Below the pieces are notes generated by a model that was not told where the DNA came from, did no database searches, and saw only the letters and a list, made by a program, of their open reading frames with translations. A DNA stretch of 64,000 nucleotides from Clostridium beijerinckii (GTDB taxonomy: Bacteria > Bacillota > Clostridia > Clostridiales > Clostridiaceae), in contig NZ_CP073653.1 in the NCBI RefSeq assembly GCF_018223745.1, positions 3,004,001 through 3,068,000 of the forward strand, in the 5' to 3' direction. The stretch's first letter is position 1; each line of letters starts with the position of its first letter. The position numbers were made by a program, and so were the translations under genes. Positions 7,474 to 16,622 of this stretch are shown in pieces.

Positions 7474-7968
7474 TTACTTTATAACGTCTCGATAGATTAT
7501 ATTAACTATTTCATTTAAGCTTAATTCTTTATGTAAGCACACTTCTGAAATAGCATCCGATAAATCTTTTTCGTTCCACCATTCTCTCATTTCTTTCTCT
7601 CCAAATTCATGTGAATTGGACTTTTGCTTATGACGATTTAAAGTTTCCTCAAATGGTATATCAAAATAATATGCAAAGATTTGATTATTAAATTCATCTG
7701 ATAAATCTTGAAATAATTTTTTATACCACTTTGAATTTAAAATTCCTTCTAAAATTACTATATTACAATGACTCTTTCCATATAGTACAAGTTCAAATAT
7801 TAATTCACCTACTTTTTGATTGGATCCATCTTTTGCAAATAGGATGTCCCTTCTAACAACATCTTGCGAAATTAGCATTGTGTTTTGTCCGAATTTTTTC
7901 TGCAAAGCTTTTCCTGTAGTAGTCTTACCACTTCCAGAATTGCCTCTTAGAATTATTAACTTCGCCAC
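7474..7968 (-). CDS. P-loop kinase (AAA_33-type)
   Basis: 164 residues. The start is GTG (7966-7968), placed by a GGAGTGG site six bases upstream. The Walker A motif is ILRGNSGSGKTTTGKAL (residues 6-22). A conserved ISQDVVRRDIL segment follows, as in zeta-toxin/chloramphenicol-phosphotransferase-like kinases. A VILEGIL strand and an R-rich lid (LNRHKQKSNSHEFG) complete the fold. Such enzymes phosphorylate small molecules with ATP or GTP; the acceptor is not evident. It has its own promoter (8037-8047) and is followed by the cupin remnant and the deaminase. Confidence 0.78.
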   Translation of the reverse strand: MAKLIILRGNSGSGKTTTGKALQKKFGQNTMLISQDVVRRDILFAKDGSNQKVGELIFELVLYGKSHCNIVILEGILNSKWYKKLFQDLSDEFNNQIFAYYFDIPFEETLNRHKQKSNSHEFGEKEMREWWNEKDLSDAISEVCLHKELSLNEIVNIIYRDVIK

Positions 7969-8036
7969 TCTTTACCACTCCATTCCCCAGTGTCTTTCCG
8001 TTTTAAGTTAATCAAAATAGCGACCATATGTAACTA

Positions 8037-8047
8037 ATTATAGCATA
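8037..8047 (-). promoter_or_regulatory. extended -10 promoter for the kinase gene
   Basis: The minus strand reads TATGCTATAAT, a consensus extended -10, 69 bases from the GTG start. The flanks (ACTAATTATAGCATATTA on the plus strand) are identical to those of the site at 30007. Confidence 0.5.
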
Positions 8048-8165
8048 TTATGTAAATGGAATACTAATTAAATATTAACGACAATCAGTTCTAATTTATT
8101 TTTTTATAAAAATAACAACACTAAATATCTAAAAAAATTAGTGTTGTCCATTACAAAGCAAATTA

Positions 8166-8202
8166 AAACCATGAAGTATCATTATAAGATACCTCATGGT
8201 TT
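8166..8202 (-). terminator. terminator after the sigma/anti-sigma operon
   Basis: Hairpin with arms AAACCATGA-GTATC and GATAC-TCATGGTTT, one mismatch and an 8-nt loop. On the minus strand a TTTTAATTTG tail follows. A second perfect 9-bp hairpin (CAACACTAA/TTAGTGTTG, 8116-8146) lies just beyond and may back it up. Confidence 0.7.
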
Positions 8203-8226
8203 CATAATCTTTAAAAAATAGTGTTG

Positions 8227-9390
8227 TTAAACTATCATATCTAACATTGTCTTTTCATTAATACCATCTTCAGTTGAAATTGAATATGATATATCATCCT
8301 CTTTCCATGTTGCTAAGTTATACTCTTCATTTTTGTTTCCTTGAAGAGTTACGTCTATCCCATTTACTTTTACTGTAGTCTTGACTTGGTAGGTATTATA
8401 ATCTCCACTTATATTATCAGTGCTTTTACCTGCTCTGAAAACCATATTGCTATTACCATTGTTATAATCTACTTGTATCAGTTCATTTGATATAACACTT
8501 ACACTTTCTACTTTAAATCCAGTAGGCAATGTTTTTAATTGACTCACTTTCAAATTCAATGCTTTTTCCGCTTCATCTAATGTCTTATATTCTTGACTAT
8601 AACCTACATTTTTGTCCATTACAACCGATGTACTAGAGACACTATCATCTGTATTATCTTCTGATATTTTATTTTCTTTTACATCTTCTGGAGCTGTTTT
8701 TTGATCTACGCTTGTTGGATTTCTTTCTTCTTTATTATTAATATCATCGTTATGATTTGTTTTTGAAGAAGTATTTGAATTTTCTATAGCCTTATTATCA
8801 GTAGCTTTATTATCATTATTTTTATTCTCGGGTGTCTGCCTCTTCTTTTCCTCTGATCCTGAGTTAGATTGTGAGCTATCTTTTCTTTCCTGTCCAGCTT
8901 TTGAGACATTATTGGTATTTTTGTTCACATGATTACTGCCATTATTATAGTTATTATCATTTTTATTATTATTTCTATTATTTTGATTTACAGCTATCTC
9001 TTCTTTATGATCATTATCAGATGCTTCTTTACTATCATTATTATAGATCAATTCACTATCATCACTAGATTTTAAGTCATTATTCTTATCCTCATGATTT
9101 TCTTCCACTTCAGTCTGTTCTAAATCATTAGACGAATGTTTGAAGAGCATAGGATAACTTTTAGCTACACTTAAACATATAAGTATTGCACCACAGGCTG
9201 CCGCCATTTGCATATTTCTTTTAACATTATATTTCTTTACTTTTGGCATAGTAGTTTCAACTTTTATTTCTTTTTCTTCATTGTTATCATTTTTATTTTC
9301 AGCCAAAACATTTTGGAGTATTCTTTTTTTTATATCATCATTCATCACTATTTTATTTAGTTCTTCTTTATATTTCTTACTCAAAATCAT
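8227..9390 (-). CDS. membrane-anchored anti-sigma factor-like protein
   Basis: 387 residues: a short cytoplasmic N-terminus (1-58) with a Lys/Glu-rich helix, one membrane helix (about 60-80, MAAACGAILICLSVAK), a very long Asn/Asp/Lys/Ser-rich linker (about 85-255), and an extracellular C-terminal domain (about 265-387). Its start overlaps the end of the ECF sigma gene by 14 bases. That coupling and topology indicate the cognate anti-sigma factor, although no zinc-binding ZAS motif is seen. The C-terminal domain (TLDEAEKAL..., NISGDYNTY..., SYSISTEDGI) is DUF4367-like. It is clearly homologous to that of the secreted protein at 10564-11730. The linker is probably a disordered cell-wall-spanning tether. 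Confidence 0.7.
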   Translation of the reverse strand: MILSKKYKEELNKIVMNDDIKKRILQNVLAENKNDNNEEKEIKVETTMPKVKKYNVKRNMQMAAACGAILICLSVAKSYPMLFKHSSNDLEQTEVEENHEDKNNDLKSSDDSELIYNNDSKEASDNDHKEEIAVNQNNRNNNKNDNNYNNGSNHVNKNTNNVSKAGQERKDSSQSNSGSEEKKRQTPENKNNDNKATDNKAIENSNTSSKTNHNDDINNKEERNPTSVDQKTAPEDVKENKISEDNTDDSVSSTSVVMDKNVGYSQEYKTLDEAEKALNLKVSQLKTLPTGFKVESVSVISNELIQVDYNNGNSNMVFRAGKSTDNISGDYNTYQVKTTVKVNGIDVTLQGNKNEEYNLATWKEDDISYSISTEDGINEKTMLDMIV

Positions 9391-9868
9391 ACTCCTCCTT
9401 CAGCTCTATTTTTAACATATTTCTTCCTCTGCTAAGTAATGATCTTACTGTAGCTTCTTTCTTATTTACTATATTTGATATTTCAACCGTAGTATAGCCT
9501 TCATAATAATATAAATGAATAATTTCTCTATATTTCAGTGGAAGTTTCATAACCTGATTTAAAACATTGTTATCTTTATATTCATCATAATAGGGCATAT
9601 CAGTTAACTCTACATGCTTTTTAAACCATACTGATTTCAACTTATTTTTGCATATATTTCTGGTAACACAAATAAGCCAATGCTTTTTGTGATCGTCGCT
9701 TTCAAATATCTCTATATTTTTAAGCAATTGTACAAAAACATCTTGAACAGCATCTTCTGCATCGTATATATTTTTCATATATGAATATGCAAGCCTCAGC
9801 AGCATATCTCCATAATGATCTAAATCTTGTGAAATAATTTCATCCGTACGCAATGAAACATCTTTCAT
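9377..9868 (-). CDS. ECF-type RNA polymerase sigma factor
   Basis: 163 residues from the ATG preceded by AAGGATGAG; an in-frame GTG at 9896-9898 and an ATG at 9878-9880 are alternatives with poorer sites. Region 2 (about residues 20-80) contains LRLAYSYMKNIYDAEDAVQD, the DAED element that contacts core polymerase and -10 DNA. Region 4 (about 105-160) has LPLKYREIIHLYYYEGYT and the helix-turn-helix TVEISNIVNKKEATVRSLLS. It is translationally coupled to the membrane anti-sigma protein, so it is presumably released by an envelope signal. No ECF-type promoter was identified by eye. Confidence 0.87.
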   Translation of the reverse strand: MKDVSLRTDEIISQDLDHYGDMLLRLAYSYMKNIYDAEDAVQDVFVQLLKNIEIFESDDHKKHWLICVTRNICKNKLKSVWFKKHVELTDMPYYDEYKDNNVLNQVMKLPLKYREIIHLYYYEGYTTVEISNIVNKKEATVRSLLSRGRNMLKIELKEEYDFE

Positions 9869-9898
9869 TAAAAAACTCATCCTTCCATCCAGTAGCAC

Positions 9899-10563
9899 AA
9901 CAATGTATTGTAGATATTCAACTTTAAAACTAAATTTATGTGGTAACTTACCGAAATCATAAATATTTTGTTCCGAAAAGCTATGAAAATATCGCCGAAG
10001 ATTCTAAGGTGTAGATTTCACCATTTTAGCAACTAAATATCTTTATCTAATAAATACCATATGAAACGTTATAGTATTGCTTAAATCTATATTTCAAACT
10101 GTTTATCCATAGTCCCAAAATTAACTCTTCCTTATTATTCATGTCTCTACTTATGTTACTTGTTATTTAAATCTCTTTCTAATACAAGTTTTAATTAACT
10201 TAATTTATTAAATTGTAATTGTTGTAATAATATGTAATAAAAATTATTTGCTAGAATATATAATCAAAAACTTGGTTAATATGTATCTATATTTTTTTAC
10301 AAAACCTGTTTTGTACCTCTAGATAGAAACCAGATACATATTTGCTATGGTGTTACTTGAAATTTATCTTAATAAATATCCTTAGATAGAGGTTGTCCTA
10401 GATATTGCATCTCTAAAACTTGTTTATGACATATGCATAAATAGATAAAACCTTCTTCTTCGAACATTCCAGTAAAAATTTCATCAATCCATATGAAGAA
10501 ATATGTATTGAATTTCTATCATTTGAGGCACAAATTAGGTCTTTGTGTTGATTTTCTGTATAA
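9899..10563. other. gene-poor region with a coding-like fragment
   Basis: No complete gene is seen in these 660 bases. On the minus strand, 10369-10515 has about 48 codons open between stops without a start codon (part reads EIFTGMFEEEGFIYLCICHK, ending in PLSKDIY). Its composition looks coding, so it may be the tail of a deleted gene, but no family is recognised. The rest is AT-rich and featureless by eye. Confidence 0.35.
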
Positions 10564-11730
10564 CTAAAAAGTACTTTTTATAATATTAATAATATCCTCT
10601 TGTTTCATACCATCATTTAGTGAGATAGAATATGACATATTATTTACGCTCCAAACGGCAACTTTAATAAGATTGTCATCTCCTTTTACTTTTACATTGA
10701 TTCCGTTTATATTTACAGTATTATTGATTTTGTAGTTGTTATAATCACCACTTATATCATAAGTTCCTTGTCCCATTCTAAATATGATGTCATTTTGTTT
10801 GTTTACATAGCATATTTGAAATAAATCTCTTGATATAGTATTTATATATTTTATATTGTATTTACCTAATAATTCTTTTGGCACTGTAATCTTAAATTTT
10901 AATGCTTTTTGTGCTTCGTCTATAGTATCAAATCTCTCAATAGGACTTATTATATCATCTGCATCTTCAGGTTTATTTACTACAGTAGCAGCTGGTTTAC
11001 CATCCCATTTTCCATTTTCATCTACTTTATATCCATCTGGGGTTACTGTGCCTGCAGCCATTTCTCCATTATTTAATAAATAGTACCAATTGCCATTAGT
11101 TTGAACCCATCCTCTTTGCATTATGCCATTATTATTCATGAAATACCACTTATTATTTATTAATTTCCATCCTACTGCTAACTCCCCATTAGCTGAATAA
11201 ATCCATTGTCCATCTTTATCTCTTACAAAAAAGCTTCCTACTGTTTTTTGATTACTGAATAGAAAATTATAAAAATTAATTGGAACATACACCATATTAT
11301 CCTCTATTATAGGTTCTGCACCTAATTCATGCATCATAGTTAATCCTATTGCTTTGCTGCTTGAGTAATAATAACTATCTTGTCCCACATAAACATTTGT
11401 CTTAATTGTACCATTATCTAAGCTTATAACTTTATTATCCTTATCTGGCTCAACTTTAAACCCAAGACTCTCTGCCGTAAATTTTAGCGGAACCATAATT
11501 TTTCCCTTATATATTGAAACTCCGTTTCTTCCAATTTCAATATTTTTTCCACATATTGCTACCTTGTTGATGTCAACATCCTTAGGTGCATAGTTTGATA
11601 TTGGAACAGTATCATCAATAATATTCGCTGGATTAGATTTGTGTCTTGATATATCATCTGCTGCAAATGCTTGAGCTGACATCCCCACAATTGTTACTGC
11701 TGTTAATAAACCTATCATTAATTTTTTCAT
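10564..11730 (-). CDS. secreted wall-binding protein with copper amine oxidase N-like domain
   Basis: 388 residues. Residues 1-23 are a signal peptide (MKKLMIGLLTAVTIVGMSAQAFAA). Residues about 50-160 match a copper-amine-oxidase N-terminal-like domain, common in clostridial surface proteins (GKIMVPLKFTAESLGFKVE, VYVPINFYNFLF). Residues about 172-245 hold choline-binding-type repeats (WKLINNKWYFMNNNGIM, WVQTNGNWYYLLNNGEM) that attach to the wall. Residues about 262-388 repeat the C-terminal domain of the anti-sigma protein upstream (TIDEAQKAL, DISGDYNNYKI, SYSISLNDGM). The shared domain suggests both proteins sense or bind the same extracellular partner. Confidence 0.82.
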   Translation of the reverse strand: MKKLMIGLLTAVTIVGMSAQAFAADDISRHKSNPANIIDDTVPISNYAPKDVDINKVAICGKNIEIGRNGVSIYKGKIMVPLKFTAESLGFKVEPDKDNKVISLDNGTIKTNVYVGQDSYYYSSSKAIGLTMMHELGAEPIIEDNMVYVPINFYNFLFSNQKTVGSFFVRDKDGQWIYSANGELAVGWKLINNKWYFMNNNGIMQRGWVQTNGNWYYLLNNGEMAAGTVTPDGYKVDENGKWDGKPAATVVNKPEDADDIISPIERFDTIDEAQKALKFKITVPKELLGKYNIKYINTISRDLFQICYVNKQNDIIFRMGQGTYDISGDYNNYKINNTVNINGINVKVKGDDNLIKVAVWSVNNMSYSISLNDGMKQEDIINIIKSTF

Positions 11731-12202
11731 AATCTTATCTTCTCCTTCTAAGCTCCCACAATCTAATATTGTATTTATTTTTATGTGCTTGCATCTTAAT
11801 TTTTCATTTTAGGCACTTGAAAGAAAATAACAAGTCCAAAATTGCCATGGTATATCATTCGCCAAGAAAGCGGATATCACTCATAGTGGACCGGACATAT
11901 TAGTGTTATCTGCCTAAAAAGCATGATTGAATATAGACTGGCAGATGGACTAGTTATTTTTTTGATTGCCTTTATATTAGTAATACAATCCAACTTAGAG
12001 AAGTGTTGCAAAAAAATAAAAATTTTTATAAAAAATCTTGGAATCATAAAAAAACATAACTTATATTTAAAATATAATACAAAAAACTCTCAGTTTACAA
12101 ACATAAGAAAAGAAATTCATAAGTTTATCCTTATTAATATATCAGCATCCTACATAACCTCTTTTCATTTTTATAACTATCTTTGATTAAATTCACATTT
12201 TC
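11731..12202. other. intergenic region around element A
   Basis: Apart from element A (11811-11971) this stretch is AT-rich with no supported gene. The secreted-protein gene has an AGAAGGAGAAG site just upstream of its start. No clear terminator for the efflux operon is seen between 11972 and 12202. Confidence 0.4.
11811..11971. repeat. 161-bp MITE-like element, copy A
   Basis: It begins AGGCACTTGAAAGAAAATAA and ends TTATTTTTTTGATTGCCT, so the ends are inverted repeats (inner part ATAACAAGTCC / GGACTAGTTAT). Copy B at 20349-20509 is also exactly 161 bp and aligns throughout with substitutions. No coding capacity is present. It lies about 80 bp upstream of the secreted-protein gene, outside its ribosome-binding site. 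It is either a miniature inverted-repeat element or a structured RNA. Confidence 0.65.
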
Positions 12203-13459
12203 CTATTGTACTATATTTACCTTTTCTCCATCACTTAATAAATTTTGGCCTTCAGTAATGACATCTATGCCATCTTGCACTTTGCCTGTTACTTCTGTAA
12301 ATTTTTCATTTGAAATTCCTGTTTCAACTGATATCTTTTTAACCACGCCATTATCAACTGCATAAAGATAATTTACACCATTCTCCATTTTGATTGTTTC
12401 ATTTGGAACCATCAGGATGTTGTCCTTATTTTCAGCTGGTAATGATATTTTAGCAAACATACCTGCCTGTATATTGTTATTAGTATTATCAATTTTAACC
12501 TTCACAATGTAGAAATTATTTTTAGAACTTGTATTTGGGCTGATATTATCTATTACTCCAACTATTTTTGAATCTGGTAATGCATTTATAGTAACTGGTA
12601 CAGATAGACCTACTTTAATTTTCTCAAGCATCTTATCAGGAACATTTATTTCTGCACTTAGACTATTATAATCTATAAGAGTAACTGATCCTGATTGCGC
12701 ACTTGCAAGTTGTCCTACTTCTACAGCTTTTTCTGACACAACTCCATCTATTGGTGCAGTAACGGTAGCGTTACTTATTTGATTTTGCACGGCACTCACT
12801 CCTGCTTGTGCTTGTTCAAGCTGTGCTTCAGCAGCTTTTGTAGCTTGAGGCCCTGACTTGCTCTTTAATAGCTCTAAGCTATCTTGTGCATTTTTTAAGT
12901 CTATAGCTATTGCATCATATTGAGCTTTTGCGTCATCCAAATCCTTTTTAGCTACTGCTTGTGCTGAATACAAAGTTTGTGCTCTGTCATAACTGTCTTT
13001 TACACTATTATATTGGATTTGTAACTTTCCTACCAACTGTTCCGCTTGCAATAATTGCTGTGTAAACCCGGAGTCGCTTGTTCTTTCTAAGTTAGCACTA
13101 GCTGCACTCACTCCAGCCTCTGCCTGCTCAAGTTGTGCTGCATAATCTGTTGTATCCAAGGTAAATAATGTTTGACCTACACTAACTTTATATCCCACCT
13201 TTACATCCACAGTCGCAACTCTTCCTCCTGCTTTCGGCAAAACCATTACCTCTTTTGCTGGCTTTAGGTTACTTGCATATTCTACAATTGTAGAAATAGT
13301 TCCAGTTGTTATCTTTTGAGTTTTTACATTTTTAACATCCTGCATTACTTCTACAGGTTTCTTTTTGGCAAGGATAGAAATAATTATGGCCACAATAATC
13401 ACTAAAACTATCCCTATTATTAAAAGCTTTTTATTTTTCTTTAAACCCTTAAACTTCAT
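12203..13459 (-). CDS. RND efflux periplasmic-adaptor-type protein (HlyD/MFP)
   Basis: 418 residues. An N-terminal membrane anchor (about 12-30) is followed by the adaptor layout. First comes a lipoyl half-motif (AGGRVATVDVKVGYKVSVGQTL, about 77-98). Next is a long alpha-hairpin (about 105-235, Gln/Ala-rich with repeated LEQAEAGVSA and LEQAQAGVSA at its two ends). The second lipoyl half (ATVTAPIDGVVSEKAVEVG) and a beta-barrel follow. Such proteins link an RND pump to outer components, or in Gram-positives work within the wall. Its start overlaps the pump gene's end by 11 bases, so the two are made together. Confidence 0.88.
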   Translation of the reverse strand: MKFKGLKKNKKLLIIGIVLVIIVAIIISILAKKKPVEVMQDVKNVKTQKITTGTISTIVEYASNLKPAKEVMVLPKAGGRVATVDVKVGYKVSVGQTLFTLDTTDYAAQLEQAEAGVSAASANLERTSDSGFTQQLLQAEQLVGKLQIQYNSVKDSYDRAQTLYSAQAVAKKDLDDAKAQYDAIAIDLKNAQDSLELLKSKSGPQATKAAEAQLEQAQAGVSAVQNQISNATVTAPIDGVVSEKAVEVGQLASAQSGSVTLIDYNSLSAEINVPDKMLEKIKVGLSVPVTINALPDSKIVGVIDNISPNTSSKNNFYIVKVKIDNTNNNIQAGMFAKISLPAENKDNILMVPNETIKMENGVNYLYAVDNGVVKKISVETGISNEKFTEVTGKVQDGIDVITEGQNLLSDGEKVNIVQ

Positions 13460-16400
13460 AGGTGCTGCCCCCCTCTAGGTTTTGATTTTTCTTCTTTTTA
13501 AAAGATACTACTCCTTTTAAATCATCCATTAATGTATAAATAATTGGTAATACAATTGGTGAAAGTATTGTTGATGCAACCATTCCTCCAATGATTACTA
13601 TAGCCATACTCTTTTTCATTTCAGTTCCTTCACCCATGGATAAAGCAACTGGTAACATAGAAACAATCATGGTAGCACTTGTCATGATTATCGGTCTTAA
13701 TCTAGTAGCACCAGATTCTATAAGAGCATCTCTTAAATTCATTCCTCTCTTCATAAGGGTATTAGTATAATCTATAAGTAATGTACCATTTTTAGATGCT
13801 AATCCTTCTAACATAATTAATCCAATTATTGACATTAAATTTAAAGTCTGTCCAGTTAGAGCCAGTAAACCAAAAGCTCCTATAATAGCACAAGGTAGTG
13901 CCATCATTCTTATAAATGGAGTTAAGAAGGACTCATAAAGCACTACTAAAATCATATAAACAAGAGCTAAGGATGCACATAAAGCAAGTCCAAGAGAAGA
14001 AAAACTTTCCGCCATCTGTTTTTGATTTCCTCCAAAGCTTATACTATATCCATCAGGAACCGAAAGAGCCTTTAGTTTAGCATTAATATCATCGGTAACT
14101 TCTCCAAGAACCCTTCCTTGAATATTAGCTTCAACAGTAACCATATCCTGTTTATCTTCTCTAGATATAGAAGGGGCACTATCTATTTTTTGAATAGAAG
14201 CAACTTGACTAAGTGGAATTTGCTGCCCTAAGGAATTTGTAATTTTCAAAGACTTAAGATCTTCAGCACTCTTTATTTGTCCGTTTTCAAATTTAAGTGT
14301 TATATCATTTTCCTCATTCTTTGATCTGTATACTCCAACATTGGTTCCTGCAAGAGCCATTCTAACAACACTTCCTATATTTGTAGTAGAAATATTGTAC
14401 TGAGTAGCCGCAAGGTTATCTATATTCACCCTAAGTTCACTGCTTCTTGAACTTGTAGAATTACTTATATCAGTGATTCCTGGTACTGTATTTAGTAACT
14501 TTTCAACTTCATTGGATAAATCTCTTATAGTATCTGAATCATTTCCTTTTATTTTAATTGATACAGGCTTACCACTACCACCAGACGAAGATGACTCTGC
14601 TACATTTAAATCTACTCCAGACATATTTTTACCAAATCTGCGAATCTCACTTGCAAGTTCACTTTGACTTTTTTTACGTTCATCCTTAGGAACTAGGTTA
14701 ATGAAAATCTGAGCAATGGATTTATCTGCAGTTGCTTCTCCATCATGTCCAATAAGCGAAAAATAATTTTTTACTTCTTTTGTTTCTTGCAAATATTTTT
14801 CTAGTTCAGAGACCTTTTCATCCGTTTGTTTTAAAGTTGATCCCGGTGCAAGCTTCACATTAATTTGAAGAGAACTCTGATCCGCCATAGGTATAAACTC
14901 TGACTTTATTGCCCCCATTGGAATAAGCATGACACTAAACACAACTCCTGCAACAACTATAGCTAAAACTTTTTTCCTATTATCTAAAGACCATATTAAA
15001 GCTTTTCTATAGGTTTCTACTAGTTTTTCAAAAGAGCCTTCTGTTTTAGCATTTATTCTACTGAATTTAGAACTTATTATTTTAATAAATTTAAAATTTA
15101 TTTTACTTAAAAATTTAGATTTTTCTTTTTTTACTAACACCTCTTTAAGGCTTTCATTTTTTAATAGCCTTGAAGAAAGCATTGGTGTAATTGTAAAAGA
15201 TACAATTAGAGAAAACATTGTAGCTGCAACTATTGTAAGTCCAAATTCTCTAAACATCTGCCCAACTAAACCTGACACAAGTGAAACAGGGGCAAATACG
15301 ACAACATCGCATAAAGTTATAGCTATTGCTGCCATTCCTACTTCCTTACGTCCTTCAATGGCTGCAGCTATAGGATTTTTCCCCATATCCATATGCCGCT
15401 GTATATTTTCTATAACAACTATAGAATCATCCACCAGGGTACCTACAACAAGAGATAAGCCCATCAAAGACAGCATGTTTAAGGTAAAGTGCATCTGATA
15501 CATCATAAAAAATGTAGCAACCAGCGATGTTGGAATTGCAATTAAAACTACTAGTGAAGAACGGAAACTACGGAAGAATAAATAAAGTACAAATGCAGTA
15601 GTTATGATACCTTCTGCAAGATTATGTTTTATTTGAGTAAGTGAAGAATTAATAAACGTAGTAGTATCCATTAAAATATTTACTTCCGTTCCTTTTGGAA
15701 GTGTCTTTTTTACATCTTCTAATTCCTTTTTTACAGAATCAGCAACGTCTACTACGTTTGAATCACTTTGCTTTCCTAGCATCATTGCTATAGTCTTATT
15801 ACCACCAAATCTTGTTACTACGGTAGGATCTGGAACTTCTAAGTCAACTTTTGCAATATCACCAAGGCGAATTGTCACTCCATTACCTGTTGGTATTAAT
15901 AGATTTCTAACTGCATCAACGCTACTAAACTGCCCAATAATTCTAACAGATTGATCCAAGCCTTCTTGTTTAATATCTCCAGCTGGTACATTAACGTTGG
16001 ACGCCTGCAGTGTGCCCATTAAAGTATCAATGTTCACTCCATAATACTCCATAGTTGCTTTATCAATTTTTATCATCAATTGCTTCTTATCAGCACCTAG
16101 CAATGAAATACTTCCCACCCCAGGTACTTTTTCTAATCTTTGCTTTAAGATATCAGATTGATTATAAAGTTCCTCATAACTGGCATCCCCATTTATTGAA
16201 ACTATCATCATAGGTATGGAACTCATATCCATTTTATATAAAATAGGCTTATCTGCGGCTTTAGGAAGTCTTGCAGAGGCAAGTTCAACTGCCTTTTGGA
16301 CATCTAAATATGCGGTATTTATATTTGCACTCATTTTAAAGGTTATTGTAACAGTACCATAGCCTTCTCCAGAAGTTGAATTTAAAACATCAACACCGCT

Positions 16401-16622
16401 TATTCCAGAAACTGCATCTTCAATTGGTTTTACAATATCTTTCTTAATATCTTCTGCACTAGCACCATTATAAGTTGTCATTATTGATATAACAGGAATA
16501 TTCATAGATGGCATTAAATCTGCCCCCATGCTTTTATAACCCATGATTCCAAGTCCAATAAATAAGATTACTGCCATCCACATGGCTGCTGGTCTTTTTA
16601 CTGATATTTCAGTTATACTCAT
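13449..16622 (-). CDS. RND-family (HAE1) efflux transporter
   Basis: 1057 residues, the usual length, with the 12-helix RND plan: helix at 11-30, large external loop about 40-330, helices about 335-500, a second loop about 570-850, and helices to the end. The helix-4 motif VVGTLVDDSIVVIENIQRHM carries the paired aspartates that relay protons. AcrB-like blocks include TSLVATFFMMYQMHFTLNMLSLMG in part, and PIILPIIYTL-type ends. It exports hydrophobic drugs or metabolites using proton motive force; the substrate is unknown. It is first in a two-gene operon with the adaptor and lies behind an unusual structured leader (16623-16818). No local regulator gene adjoins it. Confidence 0.92.
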   Translation of the reverse strand: MSITEISVKRPAAMWMAVILFIGLGIMGYKSMGADLMPSMNIPVISIMTTYNGASAEDIKKDIVKPIEDAVSGISGVDVLNSTSGEGYGTVTITFKMSANINTAYLDVQKAVELASARLPKAADKPILYKMDMSSIPMMIVSINGDASYEELYNQSDILKQRLEKVPGVGSISLLGADKKQLMIKIDKATMEYYGVNIDTLMGTLQASNVNVPAGDIKQEGLDQSVRIIGQFSSVDAVRNLLIPTGNGVTIRLGDIAKVDLEVPDPTVVTRFGGNKTIAMMLGKQSDSNVVDVADSVKKELEDVKKTLPKGTEVNILMDTTTFINSSLTQIKHNLAEGIITTAFVLYLFFRSFRSSLVVLIAIPTSLVATFFMMYQMHFTLNMLSLMGLSLVVGTLVDDSIVVIENIQRHMDMGKNPIAAAIEGRKEVGMAAIAITLCDVVVFAPVSLVSGLVGQMFREFGLTIVAATMFSLIVSFTITPMLSSRLLKNESLKEVLVKKEKSKFLSKINFKFIKIISSKFSRINAKTEGSFEKLVETYRKALIWSLDNRKKVLAIVVAGVVFSVMLIPMGAIKSEFIPMADQSSLQINVKLAPGSTLKQTDEKVSELEKYLQETKEVKNYFSLIGHDGEATADKSIAQIFINLVPKDERKKSQSELASEIRRFGKNMSGVDLNVAESSSSGGSGKPVSIKIKGNDSDTIRDLSNEVEKLLNTVPGITDISNSTSSRSSELRVNIDNLAATQYNISTTNIGSVVRMALAGTNVGVYRSKNEENDITLKFENGQIKSAEDLKSLKITNSLGQQIPLSQVASIQKIDSAPSISREDKQDMVTVEANIQGRVLGEVTDDINAKLKALSVPDGYSISFGGNQKQMAESFSSLGLALCASLALVYMILVVLYESFLTPFIRMMALPCAIIGAFGLLALTGQTLNLMSIIGLIMLEGLASKNGTLLIDYTNTLMKRGMNLRDALIESGATRLRPIIMTSATMIVSMLPVALSMGEGTEMKKSMAIVIIGGMVASTILSPIVLPIIYTLMDDLKGVVSFKKKKNQNLEGGSTYEV

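Noticed and set aside
8871..9068. Tyr/His-rich 65-codon plus-strand ORF
   Set aside because: It is the complement of the Asn/Asp-rich linker of the anti-sigma protein; the odd composition is explained by that.
11923..12186. 87-codon plus-strand ORF
   Set aside because: Its first codons overlap the 161-bp element A. It lacks a ribosome-binding site and its Lys/Ile/Asn-rich sequence looks like AT-rich noise.
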